A DNA stretch of 64,000 nucleotides from Nitrospirales bacterium. Its GTDB lineage: Bacteria > Nitrospirota > Nitrospiria > Nitrospirales > UBA8639. The DNA is taken from NCBI GenBank assembly GCA_031315865.1, contig JALDRJ010000002.1, forward strand, positions 434,001 through 498,000, written 5' to 3'. The position numbers were made by a program, and so were the translations under genes. Below are positions 1 to 9,298 of the stretch, in pieces (within the stretch, counting starts at the first letter, position 1; the number at the start of each line of letters is the position of its first letter). Under the pieces are notes generated by a model, which did no database searches, had not been told where the DNA came from, and saw nothing but the letters and a program-made list of their open reading frames with translations.

Positions 1-861
1 TTCTACGGCTTCCGCACCAAAGGCCTCGAGGAGCCGGGAAAATTGAGGCGCTTGATGCTTCGGCCTCGTGACCAAAAGACGTTTTCCAAAAAGTGGACGC
101 CGCTCAAACCAATTCAATCGATCTCGCAACTCAACGACCCGGCCAATGACGATGGTCGTTGGGGGTTGCACATTCACCGTGTTCGATTTTTCAACGATGT
201 CGGCAAGTGTTCCCGTCAGGGACTGTTGGCTGAGGTACGTTCCCCAACGAATCAATGCTACAGGCGTCTGAGGATCTTTTCCTTCCGCCAAGAGCTTCTC
301 GACAATCGTGGGAAGATTCTTCACACCCATTAAAAACACCAGTGTCCCATCAACCGTCGCTAATCGTGGCCATTCAATGACACTTTCTGGTTTAGAAGGA
401 TCCTCATGCCCCGTCACAAACGTGACGGTTGACGCCAAGGTGCGATGCGTCACGGGAATACCCGCATAGGCGGGAACCGCGACTGCGGACGTGATGCCTG
501 GAACAACTTCATATGGAATTCCCGCATCGGCCACCACTTCGGCTTCTTCTCCTCCTCGTCCAAAAACGAAGGGATCCCCACCTTTCAGGCGAACGACGCA
601 TTTCCCTTCCCCCGCTTTCGTCACCAGGAGTTGATTAATCTCATCCTGACTTCTATAGGCCCCTCTTCCCCGTCGTCCCACATAAATCCGCTCAGCTTCG
701 ATTTGCGCATACTCCAACAGGACCGGATTCGCTAGGTAGTCAAACAACACGACATCCGCCTGTTCCAAGCACGCTTTCCCTTTAAGCGTGAGCAACGCCG
801 GGTCGCCAGGACCAGCCCCGACAATATACACTTTCCCCATTCGTTTTGGCGTTGATGTCAT
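1..861 (-). CDS. cobA-hemD: Uroporphyrinogen-III C-methyltransferase fused to uroporphyrinogen-III synthase (partial, cut by window edge)
   Basis: SAM-dependent methylation of uroporphyrinogen III to precorrin-2, the branch to sirohaem, cobalamin and haem d1, joined to the synthase that makes uroporphyrinogen III. The 287 visible residues hold the tetrapyrrole methylase signatures [12 protein letters not shown] (about 14-25) and [13 protein letters not shown] (about 94-106). After residue 258 a new domain begins ([20 protein letters not shown]), which is the typical HemD N-terminus; the rest lies outside the window. The ATG at 861 overlaps the hemC stop by four bases (ATGA), so the two are probably translationally coupled. 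It is the last visible gene of the minus-strand haem operon. CobA identity is clear; the HemD part rests on its first 30 residues and the fusion pattern known from other bacteria. Confidence 0.93.
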   Translation of the reverse strand, partial: MTSTPKRMGKVYIVGAGPGDPALLTLKGKACLEQADVVLFDYLANPVLLEYAQIEAERIYVGRRGRGAYRSQDEINQLLVTKAGEGKCVVRLKGGDPFVFGRGGEEAEVVADAGIPYEVVPGITSAVAVPAYAGIPVTHRTLASTVTFVTGHEDPSKPESVIEWPRLATVDGTLVFLMGVKNLPTIVEKLLAEGKDPQTPVALIRWGTYLSQQSLTGTLADIVEKSNTVNVQPPTTIVIGRVVELRDRLNWFERRPLFGKRLLVTRPKHQAPQFSRLLEAFGAEAVE

Positions 862-1805
862 GCTGTTCCGTAAATCTCTTGAAGCACCGGCCTACCACCC
901 GAATCCAACAAACGTTCAGCCAGTTCCGCCCCAAGTGTCTCTGCTTCATCGAGAGCTCCTCGAATCGTCTCACGAAAGTATCGCTTGCCATCCGTGCTCG
1001 CGATTAACCCCTCCAACAAGATCTGTCCCTCATGAATGACCGCATGACCGGCGATTGGGACTTGGCAACCACCTTCCAACCGAGTAAGGAAGGCACGCTC
1101 GGCGTTGACAGTAACCCTTGTTGCATGGTCTTCCATCTGACGGATCATATCTTTAAGAAAGTGGTCATCTGAACGGCCCTCAAGCCCCAATGCTCCCTGG
1201 CCAATGGCTGGAAGGCTGACCTCCGTCGAAAGATATTCAGAAATTTCCTGACTCCACCCCAATCGTCGAAGGCCCGCAGCCGCCAGCACAATCGCATCAT
1301 ACTGACCCTGTTTGAGTTTTGTCAGTCGTGTATCGAGGTTGCCACGGAGCATGTGGATTGCCAGGTCTTCCCGACGATGCAGAAGTTGAGCTTGCCGCCT
1401 CAAACTGCTCGTCCCAACGGTAGCGCCTTTCGGCAAGGTTTCTAACGACAGACCATCACGACCGATCCACGCATCCCGCGGATCTTCCCGTTTGGGCACA
1501 CAAACGATTTCCAACCCATCGGGTAAGATCGAAGGGACATCTTTCATGCTATGAACCGCCAAGTCAATCTCCCCATTGATCAGCGCTTCTTCGATTTCCT
1601 TCACGAACAAACCCTTTCCACCAATCTTGGCTAAGGGCACATCAAGGATTTTATCTCCGCTGGTTTGAATGCGTTGAAGTTTGATGGATATGTCGGGAGC
1701 GATCTGTTGGAGTTGTTCCTTGACCCACTCTGCCTGCCACAACGCTAATCGACTCCCTCGAGTTCCGATGACGAAGGATGACCGAGACTTATTTGTACTC
1801 TTCAC
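858..1805 (-). CDS. hemC: Hydroxymethylbilane synthase (porphobilinogen deaminase)
   Basis: Joins four porphobilinogens into hydroxymethylbilane in the cytoplasm. The 315 residues are normal length for the family. Visible signatures are IGTRGSRLALWQ (13-24), the substrate-binding VHSMKDVP (84-91), GTSSLRRQAQL (131-141) and Cys247 in GGCQVP, the residue that carries the dipyrromethane cofactor. The start codon is GTG. It lies 53 bases downstream of hemA and overlaps cobA-hemD by four bases, which fits one haem-synthesis operon. Nothing is missing from the active site that I can see. Confidence 0.96.
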   Translation of the reverse strand: MKSTNKSRSSFVIGTRGSRLALWQAEWVKEQLQQIAPDISIKLQRIQTSGDKILDVPLAKIGGKGLFVKEIEEALINGEIDLAVHSMKDVPSILPDGLEIVCVPKREDPRDAWIGRDGLSLETLPKGATVGTSSLRRQAQLLHRREDLAIHMLRGNLDTRLTKLKQGQYDAIVLAAAGLRRLGWSQEISEYLSTEVSLPAIGQGALGLEGRSDDHFLKDMIRQMEDHATRVTVNAERAFLTRLEGGCQVPIAGHAVIHEGQILLEGLIASTDGKRYFRETIRGALDEAETLGAELAERLLDSGGRPVLQEIYGTA

Positions 1806-1858
1806 GACAATTCCTGACGAACGACAACAACGACTCCATCACATTCCTTGACTCATGA

Positions 1859-3220
1859 TTACTCATGAGTGTCCAACGAATCATTACTTTGGCAGGTTTT
1901 GGGCTCACGATTTACAGAATGATCCACCCCTGTCGAGCTGTGAGGGACATCGGCTTCTGTTAAATCGAAAAACCGACGCGCCGCCTCGATGAACGCAAAG
2001 CCGTTTTTTGATTGGGCTTCAGATTTCAGAGTGACGAGCGAACCATGCAACAATTTATTCACGATAGCTGAGGCTAACCCCTCGATGGCATGTTGATCTT
2101 TCTGCGTTATATGATCTAATCGACTCAGGACTTTTTCTACTTCGGCACGCTTGATCTCGTCTGCGCGTTTTCTCAGCGCCACGATCGTCGGCGTTGCCTC
2201 AAGACCTCGCAACCATGACAACATGACATCGACTTCTTCCTTGACTAATCCTTCGGCTTTATCTGCTTCTTTTCGCCGCTCCTCTTGATTTTGCCCGACA
2301 TGGGCCTTGAGATCATCGATATCGAAGACAAATGCGTTGTCGATATCTTTACCAGCTGGATCAATGTTTCGTGGAACCGAAATATCGATTAAAAACATAG
2401 GACGATTCATCCGCTGACGGACCGCCCACTGGATATCTTCTGATGAAATGACATAATAGGGCGCTCCGGTCGCGCAGATCACAATATCGGCTTTCGGTAA
2501 AGCTGTGCGAAACTCCTCAAAGGCAACGACGGTCCCATTAAATTGGCCAGCAAGGTTCATCGCCCGATGAGCGTTTCGGGTCGTAACCATAATATGCTTC
2601 ACGCCAGAATTGACGAGGTGACGCGCGGCCAACTTCCCCATCTCTCCTGCCCCAATGAGCAACACGGTTTGATCCTTTAAACTGGAGAAGATTTTCTTAG
2701 CCAGTTCAACACCAGCGTAGCTGACAGAAACAGCATACTCCGCAATCTTGGTTTGATTGCGAACGCCTTTTCCGACCGAAATAGCCTTTTTTACGAACTT
2801 GTTGAGGATGACGCCACTCGTTCGATGAGCCAGTGTCAGTTCGAACGCATCTTTAACCTGTCCGAGAATTTGAGGTTCCCCAATGACCATCGAGTCAAGA
2901 CTTGAAGCGACTCGAAAGAGGTGCCTAATGGTCAACTCATCAGCGTGACGGTAGAGACACGGAAACAGTTCTTCCGACGATAGCGAAAAATGCGTGGAAA
3001 CCAAAAAGTCTTGAACGTCTGCAAAACCCGCCTCTCTATCCTTAACCACCGCATAGACTTCCACACGGTTACAAGTCGACAAAAACATGCCTTCTTTAAT
3101 GTTGGGATAGGCCAGCAACCTGGACAACGCTTCGCCCATCCGACTTTCAGGAATGGCTAACCGTTCACGAAGTTCCACTGGAGCCGTTTTATGACTCAGA
3201 CCGACAACGATAATATTCAT
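1859..3220 (-). CDS. hemA: Glutamyl-tRNA reductase
   Basis: First committed step of C5-pathway tetrapyrrole synthesis: NADPH-dependent reduction of glutamyl-tRNA to glutamate-1-semialdehyde. I place the start at the ATG at 3220 (453 residues, MNIIVVGLSHKTAPVELRER), not at the longer open frame, because this matches the family N-terminus. Catalytic Cys50 sits in STCNRVEVY; the nucleotide-binding GAGEMG lies near residue 185; a C-terminal helical dimerisation region follows. The ATG overlaps the stop of the upstream ccsA-like gene by one base (TGATG), suggesting coupling. The C-terminal tail is polar and variable, as in relatives. Confidence 0.96.
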   Translation of the reverse strand: MNIIVVGLSHKTAPVELRERLAIPESRMGEALSRLLAYPNIKEGMFLSTCNRVEVYAVVKDREAGFADVQDFLVSTHFSLSSEELFPCLYRHADELTIRHLFRVASSLDSMVIGEPQILGQVKDAFELTLAHRTSGVILNKFVKKAISVGKGVRNQTKIAEYAVSVSYAGVELAKKIFSSLKDQTVLLIGAGEMGKLAARHLVNSGVKHIMVTTRNAHRAMNLAGQFNGTVVAFEEFRTALPKADIVICATGAPYYVISSEDIQWAVRQRMNRPMFLIDISVPRNIDPAGKDIDNAFVFDIDDLKAHVGQNQEERRKEADKAEGLVKEEVDVMLSWLRGLEATPTIVALRKRADEIKRAEVEKVLSRLDHITQKDQHAIEGLASAIVNKLLHGSLVTLKSEAQSKNGFAFIEAARRFFDLTEADVPHSSTGVDHSVNREPKTCQSNDSLDTHE

Positions 3221-4026
3221 CACGTCCCCAACGGCCCCTGGTTCTTTAACACGACGCCAACGAATGTCAGGATTACACCAGCAAAGCCGACGATGGTAAG
3301 GTAAGCCGCCTTTTTGGCGCGCCAGCCAACCGTGACTCGGCCAAGCAGGACTGCAAAATAAAAAATCCACGTTATCAGTGCCCAGACTTGCTCAGGATTC
3401 CAGCTCATGTAGGAACCCAAAGAGAGATGCGCGGACAGTGAACCGGTCAAAATGCCAAGAGTCAAAAGAGGGAAACCGAATAAAATCGAGCGCTGATTTA
3501 AAGCATCTAAGAAATCAAGAGGAGGAAGCTTGATATACACAGCATTAAACTGCTTGGATTTGAGCATACGATCTTGCATGATATACATGATGCCGGCAAC
3601 GAACGCCACAGCAAACCCCACCGTCCCCAACATACTCAACGTCACGTGTACCCATACTGTTTCAAATACAGGATGAAACCCCGGAGAACCGGCAGGCGCA
3701 ATACTCGCCGAAACCAACGAAAGAAACGATAACGGTAAGATAAACGCCCCGAGTACATGCAATCCCCGCTTCAGGACAACTCCCAAAAAAACAAGGACTA
3801 ACGTCCAGGCAAAAAAGGACATGGCCTCTTGGAAGGTCATAAGAGGAAGGTGGCCAAGGCCTACTGTTTTGACTAAGAGGGCCAGAGTATGTGATAGAAA
3901 CCCAAGGCCGGCTAAAGCCAACGCTCCTTTGGACAAAAATTCTGAGCGCCGTAATAAATAGATAAGAAACACGACGGTGCCGACAAAGTACAAAACCATC
4001 GTGACTCCGATAAGAGACTCAGCCAT
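3220..4026 (-). CDS. CcsA/HemX-like cytochrome c assembly membrane protein
   Basis: A 268-residue integral membrane protein with about eight hydrophobic segments, of the CcsA/HemX family that handles haem at the membrane (cytochrome c maturation) or modulates HemA level. A conserved periplasmic His is likely in WVHVTLSMLG (about 125-134), and the short tryptophan-containing motif SYMSWNPEQVWALITW stands where CcsA proteins carry their WxWDP-type loop. It is the first gene of the ccsA-hemA-hemC-cobA operon and overlaps hemA by one base, a gene order seen in several phyla. Whether it acts in cytochrome c assembly or as a HemX-type regulator cannot be read from the sequence. Confidence 0.85.
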   Translation of the reverse strand: MAESLIGVTMVLYFVGTVVFLIYLLRRSEFLSKGALALAGLGFLSHTLALLVKTVGLGHLPLMTFQEAMSFFAWTLVLVFLGVVLKRGLHVLGAFILPLSFLSLVSASIAPAGSPGFHPVFETVWVHVTLSMLGTVGFAVAFVAGIMYIMQDRMLKSKQFNAVYIKLPPLDFLDALNQRSILFGFPLLTLGILTGSLSAHLSLGSYMSWNPEQVWALITWIFYFAVLLGRVTVGWRAKKAAYLTIVGFAGVILTFVGVVLKNQGPLGT

Positions 4027-4312
4027 AATGCCTTCGTTGACAGAGAAATGCTGTGGGCCTTTTGACCCGATTTTTGAGTATAGACTTGAGCCAAAGGGAG
4101 GTCAAGGAAAAGAGAAGAGGTAAGAATGGAGGCGATAGGCGCGATCACATGGTCTCTCTAAGCACCTCAACACCACTGTGTACCTTCGCTATTCTAGACG
4201 GACAGATGACAGGCCATTGTTATGAACAAATACAGGACAAACAAACAGGCTCTGCATCAATTCGGGTCATAACCTACTCCTTAACAAAACCTCTTCCTTT
4301 CTCTTCTTAATC

Positions 4313-5011
4313 ATGACTGGAACACTCTTTATCGTCAGCACACCGATCGGAAATCTAGAAGACATCACGTTCCGGGCCGTGCGAACATTGAATGAGGTTG
4401 GAATCATCGCCGCTGAAGACACGAGAAGAACTCAAAAACTCTGCACGCATTACAATATTCATACACCATTAACCAGTTATCATGATTTTAATAAGGAAGA
4501 TAAAACCCCTATCCTCATCGCGCGCCTCGAGCAAGGAGAGAATATCGCGATCGTTTCGGACGCAGGAACGCCGTTAGTTTCAGATCCTGGGTACTTTCTC
4601 GTGCGTGCGACCATCAAGCAAGAAATACCCGTCGTCCCAATTCCAGGGGCTTCATCTATACTTGCAGCCTTAACAGCGTCGGGACTGCCACCTGACGCAT
4701 TTGTCTTTCAAGGATTTTTGCCAAGAAAGTCTGGTCAAAGAACACAATTTCTTACCCGCTTAGCGAATGAACCACGAACCATCATCCTTTTTGAAACCCC
4801 GTACCGCATTCGTTTGACCTTGGAAGCGATTCAGGAAATCTTCGGGTCTAGACAGATCGTGATTGCACGAGAATTAACCAAACTCAATGAATCATTCATC
4901 CGAGGAACTGCTGAAGCATTACTCAAGAACGGGCTTCCCTCTCGAGTCAAAGGAGAGATCACCGTATTAATCGAGGGTTTTCGAGAAAAGCATCGTGTAG
5001 GGCGTGAATAA
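4313..5011 (+). CDS. rsmI: 16S rRNA (cytidine-1402-2'-O)-methyltransferase
   Basis: Methylates the ribose of C1402 in 16S rRNA in the ribosomal P site, together with RsmH. The 232 residues carry the tetrapyrrole-methylase fold signatures STPIGNLEDITFRA (9-22), AAEDTRRT (33-40) and the SAM-binding SDAGTPLVSDPG (82-93). It is shorter than the E. coli enzyme (about 286) because the C-terminal extension is lacking, which is common. It is convergent with the TusA-like gene, which ends six bases away. Confidence 0.95.
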   Translation: MTGTLFIVSTPIGNLEDITFRAVRTLNEVGIIAAEDTRRTQKLCTHYNIHTPLTSYHDFNKEDKTPILIARLEQGENIAIVSDAGTPLVSDPGYFLVRATIKQEIPVVPIPGASSILAALTASGLPPDAFVFQGFLPRKSGQRTQFLTRLANEPRTIILFETPYRIRLTLEAIQEIFGSRQIVIARELTKLNESFIRGTAEALLKNGLPSRVKGEITVLIEGFREKHRVGRE

Positions 5012-5017
5012 AGTCTT

Positions 5018-5266
5018 TTATGTTGCGTCGTCCTTCTTTTTAATCAATACTCGAATGGCTTGCTCGCAAGCTTCTTGTTTAAGCACTGAATGTCCTTCAT
5101 TGATAACACTCTGGGGAACATTCTTGATGGGATCGCCATTATCCAATAATACCGCCAAGACAGCCCCAGGTGACATTGATTCAAGCTTCAACTTCGTTTT
5201 AACAAAATTGTACGGGCAAATTACACCTCGTAAATCAAGTTCCTCTTCAGGTTTTATCTGATCCAC
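5018..5266 (-). CDS. TusA/SirA-family sulfur carrier-like protein
   Basis: An 82-residue cytoplasmic protein of the TusA fold. The signature LDLRGVICPYNFVKTK (10-25) holds the single conserved cysteine, Cys17, followed by proline; in TusA proper this Cys accepts persulfide sulfur, in the form CPxP. Here the motif is CPYNF, so the second proline is missing, as in several TusA-like paralogues used in sulfur transfer or redox roles. It stands alone on the minus strand, downstream of a strong terminator. A specific pathway cannot be assigned; the two-domain rhodanese at 19.7 kb is a possible sulfur donor, by inference only. Confidence 0.85.
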   Translation of the reverse strand: MDQIKPEEELDLRGVICPYNFVKTKLKLESMSPGAVLAVLLDNGDPIKNVPQSVINEGHSVLKQEACEQAIRVLIKKKDDAT

Positions 5267-5290
5267 ATCATATATTCCATAAAAATAATA

Positions 5291-5323
5291 AAAGGGCGTA
5301 CTGGATTATCCAGCACGCCCTTT
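5291..5323 (-). terminator. Intrinsic terminator after the exported protein gene
   Basis: A 15-bp stem (AAAGGGCGTGCTGGA on the minus strand, one G-T wobble) with a 3-base loop, followed by a T-rich run. It lies between the stop of the exported protein at 5355 and the TusA-like gene. The wobble pairs only in the minus-strand transcript, which supports that direction, though T residues on both sides could make it bidirectional. Confidence 0.85.
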
Positions 5324-5354
5324 TTATACTGAAACCCTCAAGTATCTGCTTATT

Positions 5355-6107
5355 TTATTGAACGGTACCCTTGTTAAAATTCTTACGATCAGAACCATAG
5401 TCAGTAGCAATGGTATTGCTGGTCGGACCATTGACTGTTTCTGGCTGAGGGGCACATTGCCAGCAAGGTGCAGCACCGGTCATTTTCCCGACTGAGGTTG
5501 AGACTCCGGTATTAATAGCCCCCATTTGAATCCCACCCTCTGGAACGCCAGTATAGCTCCCACCAGTTGCGGGTAGCGCTGCTGAATTCACTGGATCTGG
5601 TCGTTGTCCTAACCCACCACCGAAATTAGGATTGTCTTGACCTCCAAGCAATTGACTTCCTTCAAGAACATACACTTCTCTAACCATTTTTCTGCCCGTG
5701 CTGAACTTGTGATTCGCATCGGTTTCTTGAATGGCTGAAATGGCGACAATATCACCTTTGCCGACCATTTTAATGCTCTCCATATTGGTGCCATTGTCGA
5801 AATACAAGGTCTGAAGGTTGAGAGAACCCCGTAATTGCCGTTCGTCATTTGAACTTCCACCCATGTCGAGGAAGAGCTTACCTCCAGCGTAGTCTACGCC
5901 TACGATTTCTCCTTGAACCGTTTCTGGCGCGGACAAATACCGCAACATGTCATCCTCGTCCATAACACGAGATCTCGTCCCAGAACCTTGAGATTCACCG
6001 ACGCCATTACCAAAACCCGAATGCTGTGGCACACGCTCTTGTGCCACTGCCACGCTCACCGAGCCTGCAAGAATGATTGCTGCTCCAAAGTACCCTAACT
6101 TCCGCAT
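5355..6107 (-). CDS. Exported protein of unknown function
   Basis: I do not recognise a family. The 250-residue product starts at the ATG at 6107, which is preceded by an AAGGAGGAG ribosome site and lies downstream of a near-consensus promoter; a longer in-frame start at 6227 would lie inside that promoter. Residues 1-22 are a Sec signal peptide ending AVAQ. The centre (about 60-145) looks like a small beta-barrel (GEIVGVDYAGGKLFLD, then KGDIVAISA), reminiscent of OB-type or DUF-style periplasmic domains. The C-terminal third is Gly/Pro/Asn-rich with one CWQC pair. Monocistronic between its own promoter and terminator. Confidence 0.8.
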   Translation of the reverse strand: MRKLGYFGAAIILAGSVSVAVAQERVPQHSGFGNGVGESQGSGTRSRVMDEDDMLRYLSAPETVQGEIVGVDYAGGKLFLDMGGSSNDERQLRGSLNLQTLYFDNGTNMESIKMVGKGDIVAISAIQETDANHKFSTGRKMVREVYVLEGSQLLGGQDNPNFGGGLGQRPDPVNSAALPATGGSYTGVPEGGIQMGAINTGVSTSVGKMTGAAPCWQCAPQPETVNGPTSNTIATDYGSDRKNFNKGTVQ

Positions 6108-6198
6108 GTGGCTCCTCCTTGGAAGTGTAAGTGAATAATCGGTAAAAATAATGGATTGCAACGAACTTGGTCTCTTTTTTCCGTTTTCAAGGGAACCA

Positions 6199-6227
6199 AC
6201 TATAGTCAACTGCCAAAGCCCTGTCAA
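6199..6227 (-). promoter_or_regulatory. Sigma-70-type promoter for the exported protein gene
   Basis: On the minus strand a perfect -35 TTGACA (6222-6227) and a -10 TATAGT (6199-6204) are separated by exactly 17 bases. Transcription would begin near 6192, giving a leader of about 85 bases before the ATG at 6107. This is the best promoter match in the window. Confidence 0.8.
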
Positions 6228-6329
6228 GTGTCTCGAAGTTGAGAAGTCAGACTATTTTTACGATAATCGTAGATTTCTTGAGTATAACATACGTTAAGAA
6301 GAAGCGTGGAATGAGCGACGTGCCTTTTT

Positions 6330-6416
6330 TGGTGCCCGGAGGGAGGGTCGAACTCCCACTCTCTTGCGAGAACTGGATTTTGAGTCCAGCGCGTCTGCCA
6401 GTTCCGCCATCCGGGC
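6330..6416 (-). tRNA. tRNA-Leu (anticodon CAA), CCA encoded
   Basis: Reads as an 87-nt class II tRNA: acceptor GCCCGGA pairs with TCCGGGC, the anticodon stem CTGGA/TCCAG encloses the loop CTCAAAA (anticodon CAA, codon UUG), a long variable arm follows, and the T arm has GTTCGAC. The 3' CCA is encoded at 6330-6332. It is transcribed on the minus strand, ahead of the exported-protein gene but separated from it by that gene's own promoter. Confidence 0.96.
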
Positions 6417-6430
6417 AGAGTTTACACGCC

Positions 6431-6459
6431 GTTGTAGCATGAACACTTCACCAGGTCAA
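6431..6459 (-). promoter_or_regulatory. Likely promoter of tRNA-Leu
   Basis: On the minus strand TTGACC (6454-6459) and TACAAC (6431-6436) stand 17 bases apart, and the -10 ends 14 bases before the mature tRNA 5' end. Match and position are good for a stable-RNA promoter, but the -10 box matches only four of six consensus bases. Confidence 0.5.
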
Positions 6460-6539
6460 ACCTGGACTTCATCTAAAAAACGTCGATAATTCAGAAATTT
6501 GCGAAGGATCAAGAAGTTTTCGAGATTGATAAAACTTTC

Positions 6540-9107
6540 TCAGCCGACCGAACTGAGGTCCAATGTTTTTCCCCATTTTCGAAGCATGGCTCTTTTTAAT
6601 TCCTGAAGCTCCGGCGCACGCAGATAGGGATCGTTAGCCAGTATGTGACTGACCATTTCCTTGGCCACACTCAATAACCGATAGTCACGATGGAGTTGGG
6701 CGACACGAAAGTCCATGATGCCCCATTGTTGCTCACCAAGTACATTCCCTGGGCCTCGAATCTTTAAATCTTCTTCAGCCAGCGTAAACCCATCTTGGCA
6801 TCGTGCGAATATTTTGAGGCGCCGGCTTTCTTGAGCCATCTGAGGTTCGGCTGCAAGAGGCATGTCCACTGACATCGTAGTATCGGATGAGTGAGGTGGA
6901 AACGGCAGCCGGGACTCCGCCGAATTCGTTTTTTCTCGATATGCGGGCTTGATATTCGATTGTACCAGAATACACAGAGCTTGATCCTGGCCCCTCCCGA
7001 CGCGACCGCGCAACTGATGCAATTGCGCCAGCCCAAAACGTTCTGCATGCTCAATCACGATCACTGTGGCATTCGAGACATCCACGCCAACCTCTATCAC
7101 CGTGGTTGTCACAAGGATGTCGATCTTCCCGTTTTTAAAGTCCGACATGGTCGTCTGCTTGTCTTTGGATTTCATGCGACCATGAAGCAAGCCAATCGTG
7201 TACTCTGGAAAGTGATCTTCCTTGAGTACGCGGGCAGCTTCGACAGCGGCTTGGAGATCGACTTTCTCCGATGGTTCAACCAGTGGATACACCACATAGA
7301 CCTGTCGCCCGGCCTCAACTTCCTGCCTGAGACGTGTATAGGCACGCTCCCGATCCTGCGCTTGAAAGACCAGGGTCTGTACCGGCTTTCGGCCAGGAGG
7401 AAGCGTGTCAATCAGGGAAACATCCAAATCACCATACACCGTCATGGCTAATGTCCTCGGAATAGGTGTGGCCGTCATGACCAAGACATCCGGATGATGC
7501 AGACTTTTTTCCCGCAGGACCGCGCGTTGAATGACGCCAAACTTATGCTGTTCATCAACCACGACAAGGCCGAGATTCTGAAACACCACCTCTTTTTGCA
7601 ACAAAGCATGTGTGCCAACGGCTACATGCGCTTTTCCCAGCTCTAGCTGCTTCAATACCTTGGCACGCTCTTGAGCCGGCTGCCCGCCTTTCACGAGTAC
7701 CGCTGTCAGGCCAAGTGCACGGAAATACGGCTGTACGGTCAGAAAATGTTGCTCACTAAGGACTTCCGTCGGAGCCATTAACACGGCTTGATAGCCGGAG
7801 CCACAAGCCAAAATCATGGCATGAAGCGCCACCATGGTTTTCCCTGATCCGACGTCCCCTTGTAAAAGTCGATTCATGGATGTCGGTCCCACCATATCAG
7901 CTTGAATTTCTTGAATGACTCGCTGCTGGGACTCCGTGAGTTTGAAAGGCATGAGATCTTGAAAGCGTTCCATCAAAACATCATGAGTAGTAAACCTGAT
8001 CGCCTTCGTCCCCTGCTTGACCTCACGCCGACGGACTGCGAGAGCCAATTGAAGCAGCAGTAATTCCTCGAACGCCATGCGCTGATGCGCACGACTGATG
8101 CCTTGATTGAGAGATTCCACGCTGTCCGTCTTTTCCGGGAAATGTAAGGCTTTGACTGCAGATTGAAGAGTCATCAGGCCCAAATCACTTCGAAGCCTTT
8201 CGGGGAGAATTTCTTGAATAGACTCCGCATAGCGTTCATGGAGACCGTGAAAAATTCGTCGAAACTGACGGGACGTCATTCCCTTAGTTTCATGATAGAC
8301 AGGGACAAGCCGACGCAACCCCTCACTCCCATTTCCTTCCCTGATGAGCTCATATTGCGGTGCCCGCATGTGAACAGGCTCCAAGCGGCTATGCCCCGCA
8401 CAGACTTCTCCACGTAGCATGACAGCAACGCCGGGCACAAAGATTTGCTCTAAGAAGGGCTGATTAAAAAACACCGCATCAAGATGTCCGGTCCCATCGT
8501 CGAGAGACACCGACACGATCACCATGCCCTTTCTTGAAGATCGTCTGGACCGGCAAGCCGTCACACATCCCACAATTATGGCCGTTCTATCGGGAATCAG
8601 CCGCTCAATCGGTATTATCTCCGTCCAATCCTCGTAGCGCCATGGAAGAAACCACAAGGCGTCTTCGACCGTGATAATACCGAGCCGCTTCAATACTTCC
8701 GCACGATTCGGTCCTATCCCCTTACCGAAACGAACTGGGATGTTCCAGAGGCCGTTCAGATCTACCTTATCGGGAATGTCTGAACCCCTCTCCGGTGCAA
8801 CCATTACAGTATCTTGGATGCGTTCGCGTGATTGTTGGGTCATTATTCGAGCTTGATCCTGTAACCGTTTTAAAATTTTTTGAGCCTGTGTGAGGCGAGC
8901 CTCTCTCTCTCGATGGGCTCGAATCTCTTCAAAATCCAAGAAGACTTGCCTTAACGTGATGAGGTCCGCCTCAAGCTTTGGCGAGAACGTCCGTTGTCCT
9001 AATAGCTCAAAGATTTGGTCTGCGATGTTACGGCTGATTGGTCCAGGGGGCAGGGAAGAATGCACGTGCACTGAGAAACTGCCTTGAAGTGGTTGCAACA
9101 GTATCAT
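6540..9107 (-). CDS. recG: ATP-dependent DNA helicase RecG
   Basis: Branch-migrating helicase that remodels stalled forks and Holliday junctions. The wedge/OB domain spans roughly residues 140-330 (with FLPWRYEDWT), helicase domain 1 carries Walker A GDVGSGKT (about 415-422) and the DEQH box (about 515) followed by KFGV, and domain 2 has VIEVGVDVSNA and the QLRGRVGRG motif. I chose the ATG at 9107 (855 residues); the open frame continues to 9311 but that would overlap rpmB on the other strand. No strong ribosome site marks the start, so it is uncertain. Compared with E. coli RecG (693 residues) there is an N-terminal extension of about 130 residues, as in some other phyla, and a polar insert between LVQSN and LKIFARCQDG. 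Confidence 0.94.
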   Translation of the reverse strand: MILLQPLQGSFSVHVHSSLPPGPISRNIADQIFELLGQRTFSPKLEADLITLRQVFLDFEEIRAHREREARLTQAQKILKRLQDQARIMTQQSRERIQDTVMVAPERGSDIPDKVDLNGLWNIPVRFGKGIGPNRAEVLKRLGIITVEDALWFLPWRYEDWTEIIPIERLIPDRTAIIVGCVTACRSRRSSRKGMVIVSVSLDDGTGHLDAVFFNQPFLEQIFVPGVAVMLRGEVCAGHSRLEPVHMRAPQYELIREGNGSEGLRRLVPVYHETKGMTSRQFRRIFHGLHERYAESIQEILPERLRSDLGLMTLQSAVKALHFPEKTDSVESLNQGISRAHQRMAFEELLLLQLALAVRRREVKQGTKAIRFTTHDVLMERFQDLMPFKLTESQQRVIQEIQADMVGPTSMNRLLQGDVGSGKTMVALHAMILACGSGYQAVLMAPTEVLSEQHFLTVQPYFRALGLTAVLVKGGQPAQERAKVLKQLELGKAHVAVGTHALLQKEVVFQNLGLVVVDEQHKFGVIQRAVLREKSLHHPDVLVMTATPIPRTLAMTVYGDLDVSLIDTLPPGRKPVQTLVFQAQDRERAYTRLRQEVEAGRQVYVVYPLVEPSEKVDLQAAVEAARVLKEDHFPEYTIGLLHGRMKSKDKQTTMSDFKNGKIDILVTTTVIEVGVDVSNATVIVIEHAERFGLAQLHQLRGRVGRGQDQALCILVQSNIKPAYREKTNSAESRLPFPPHSSDTTMSVDMPLAAEPQMAQESRRLKIFARCQDGFTLAEEDLKIRGPGNVLGEQQWGIMDFRVAQLHRDYRLLSVAKEMVSHILANDPYLRAPELQELKRAMLRKWGKTLDLSSVG

Positions 9108-9298
9108 ACGTGACCGTTGCCAATGTTTATACACATCTGAAAGGACTGCAGATTCTTGCCTCACGTGCACATTTCCTGGAAAATGAATAAGTGGGCTCAA
9201 GAAATACCAGATCCGAAGGGACTTGTCTTCAGTGAACAGCCTATGGTAACAAGGGGTGTTATGGCCTACAACTTTTAGAGGAGAGAGGAGCGTATCCC

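Noticed and set aside
4053-4310. Open frame between the ccsA-like gene and rsmI
   Set aside because: No ribosome site, no family pattern, composition of a non-coding leader; the true rsmI start lies just behind it.
6107-6227. Longer N-terminus for the exported protein
   Set aside because: It would run through the TTGACA/TATAGT promoter and destroy the signal peptide; the ATG at 6107 has an excellent ribosome site.
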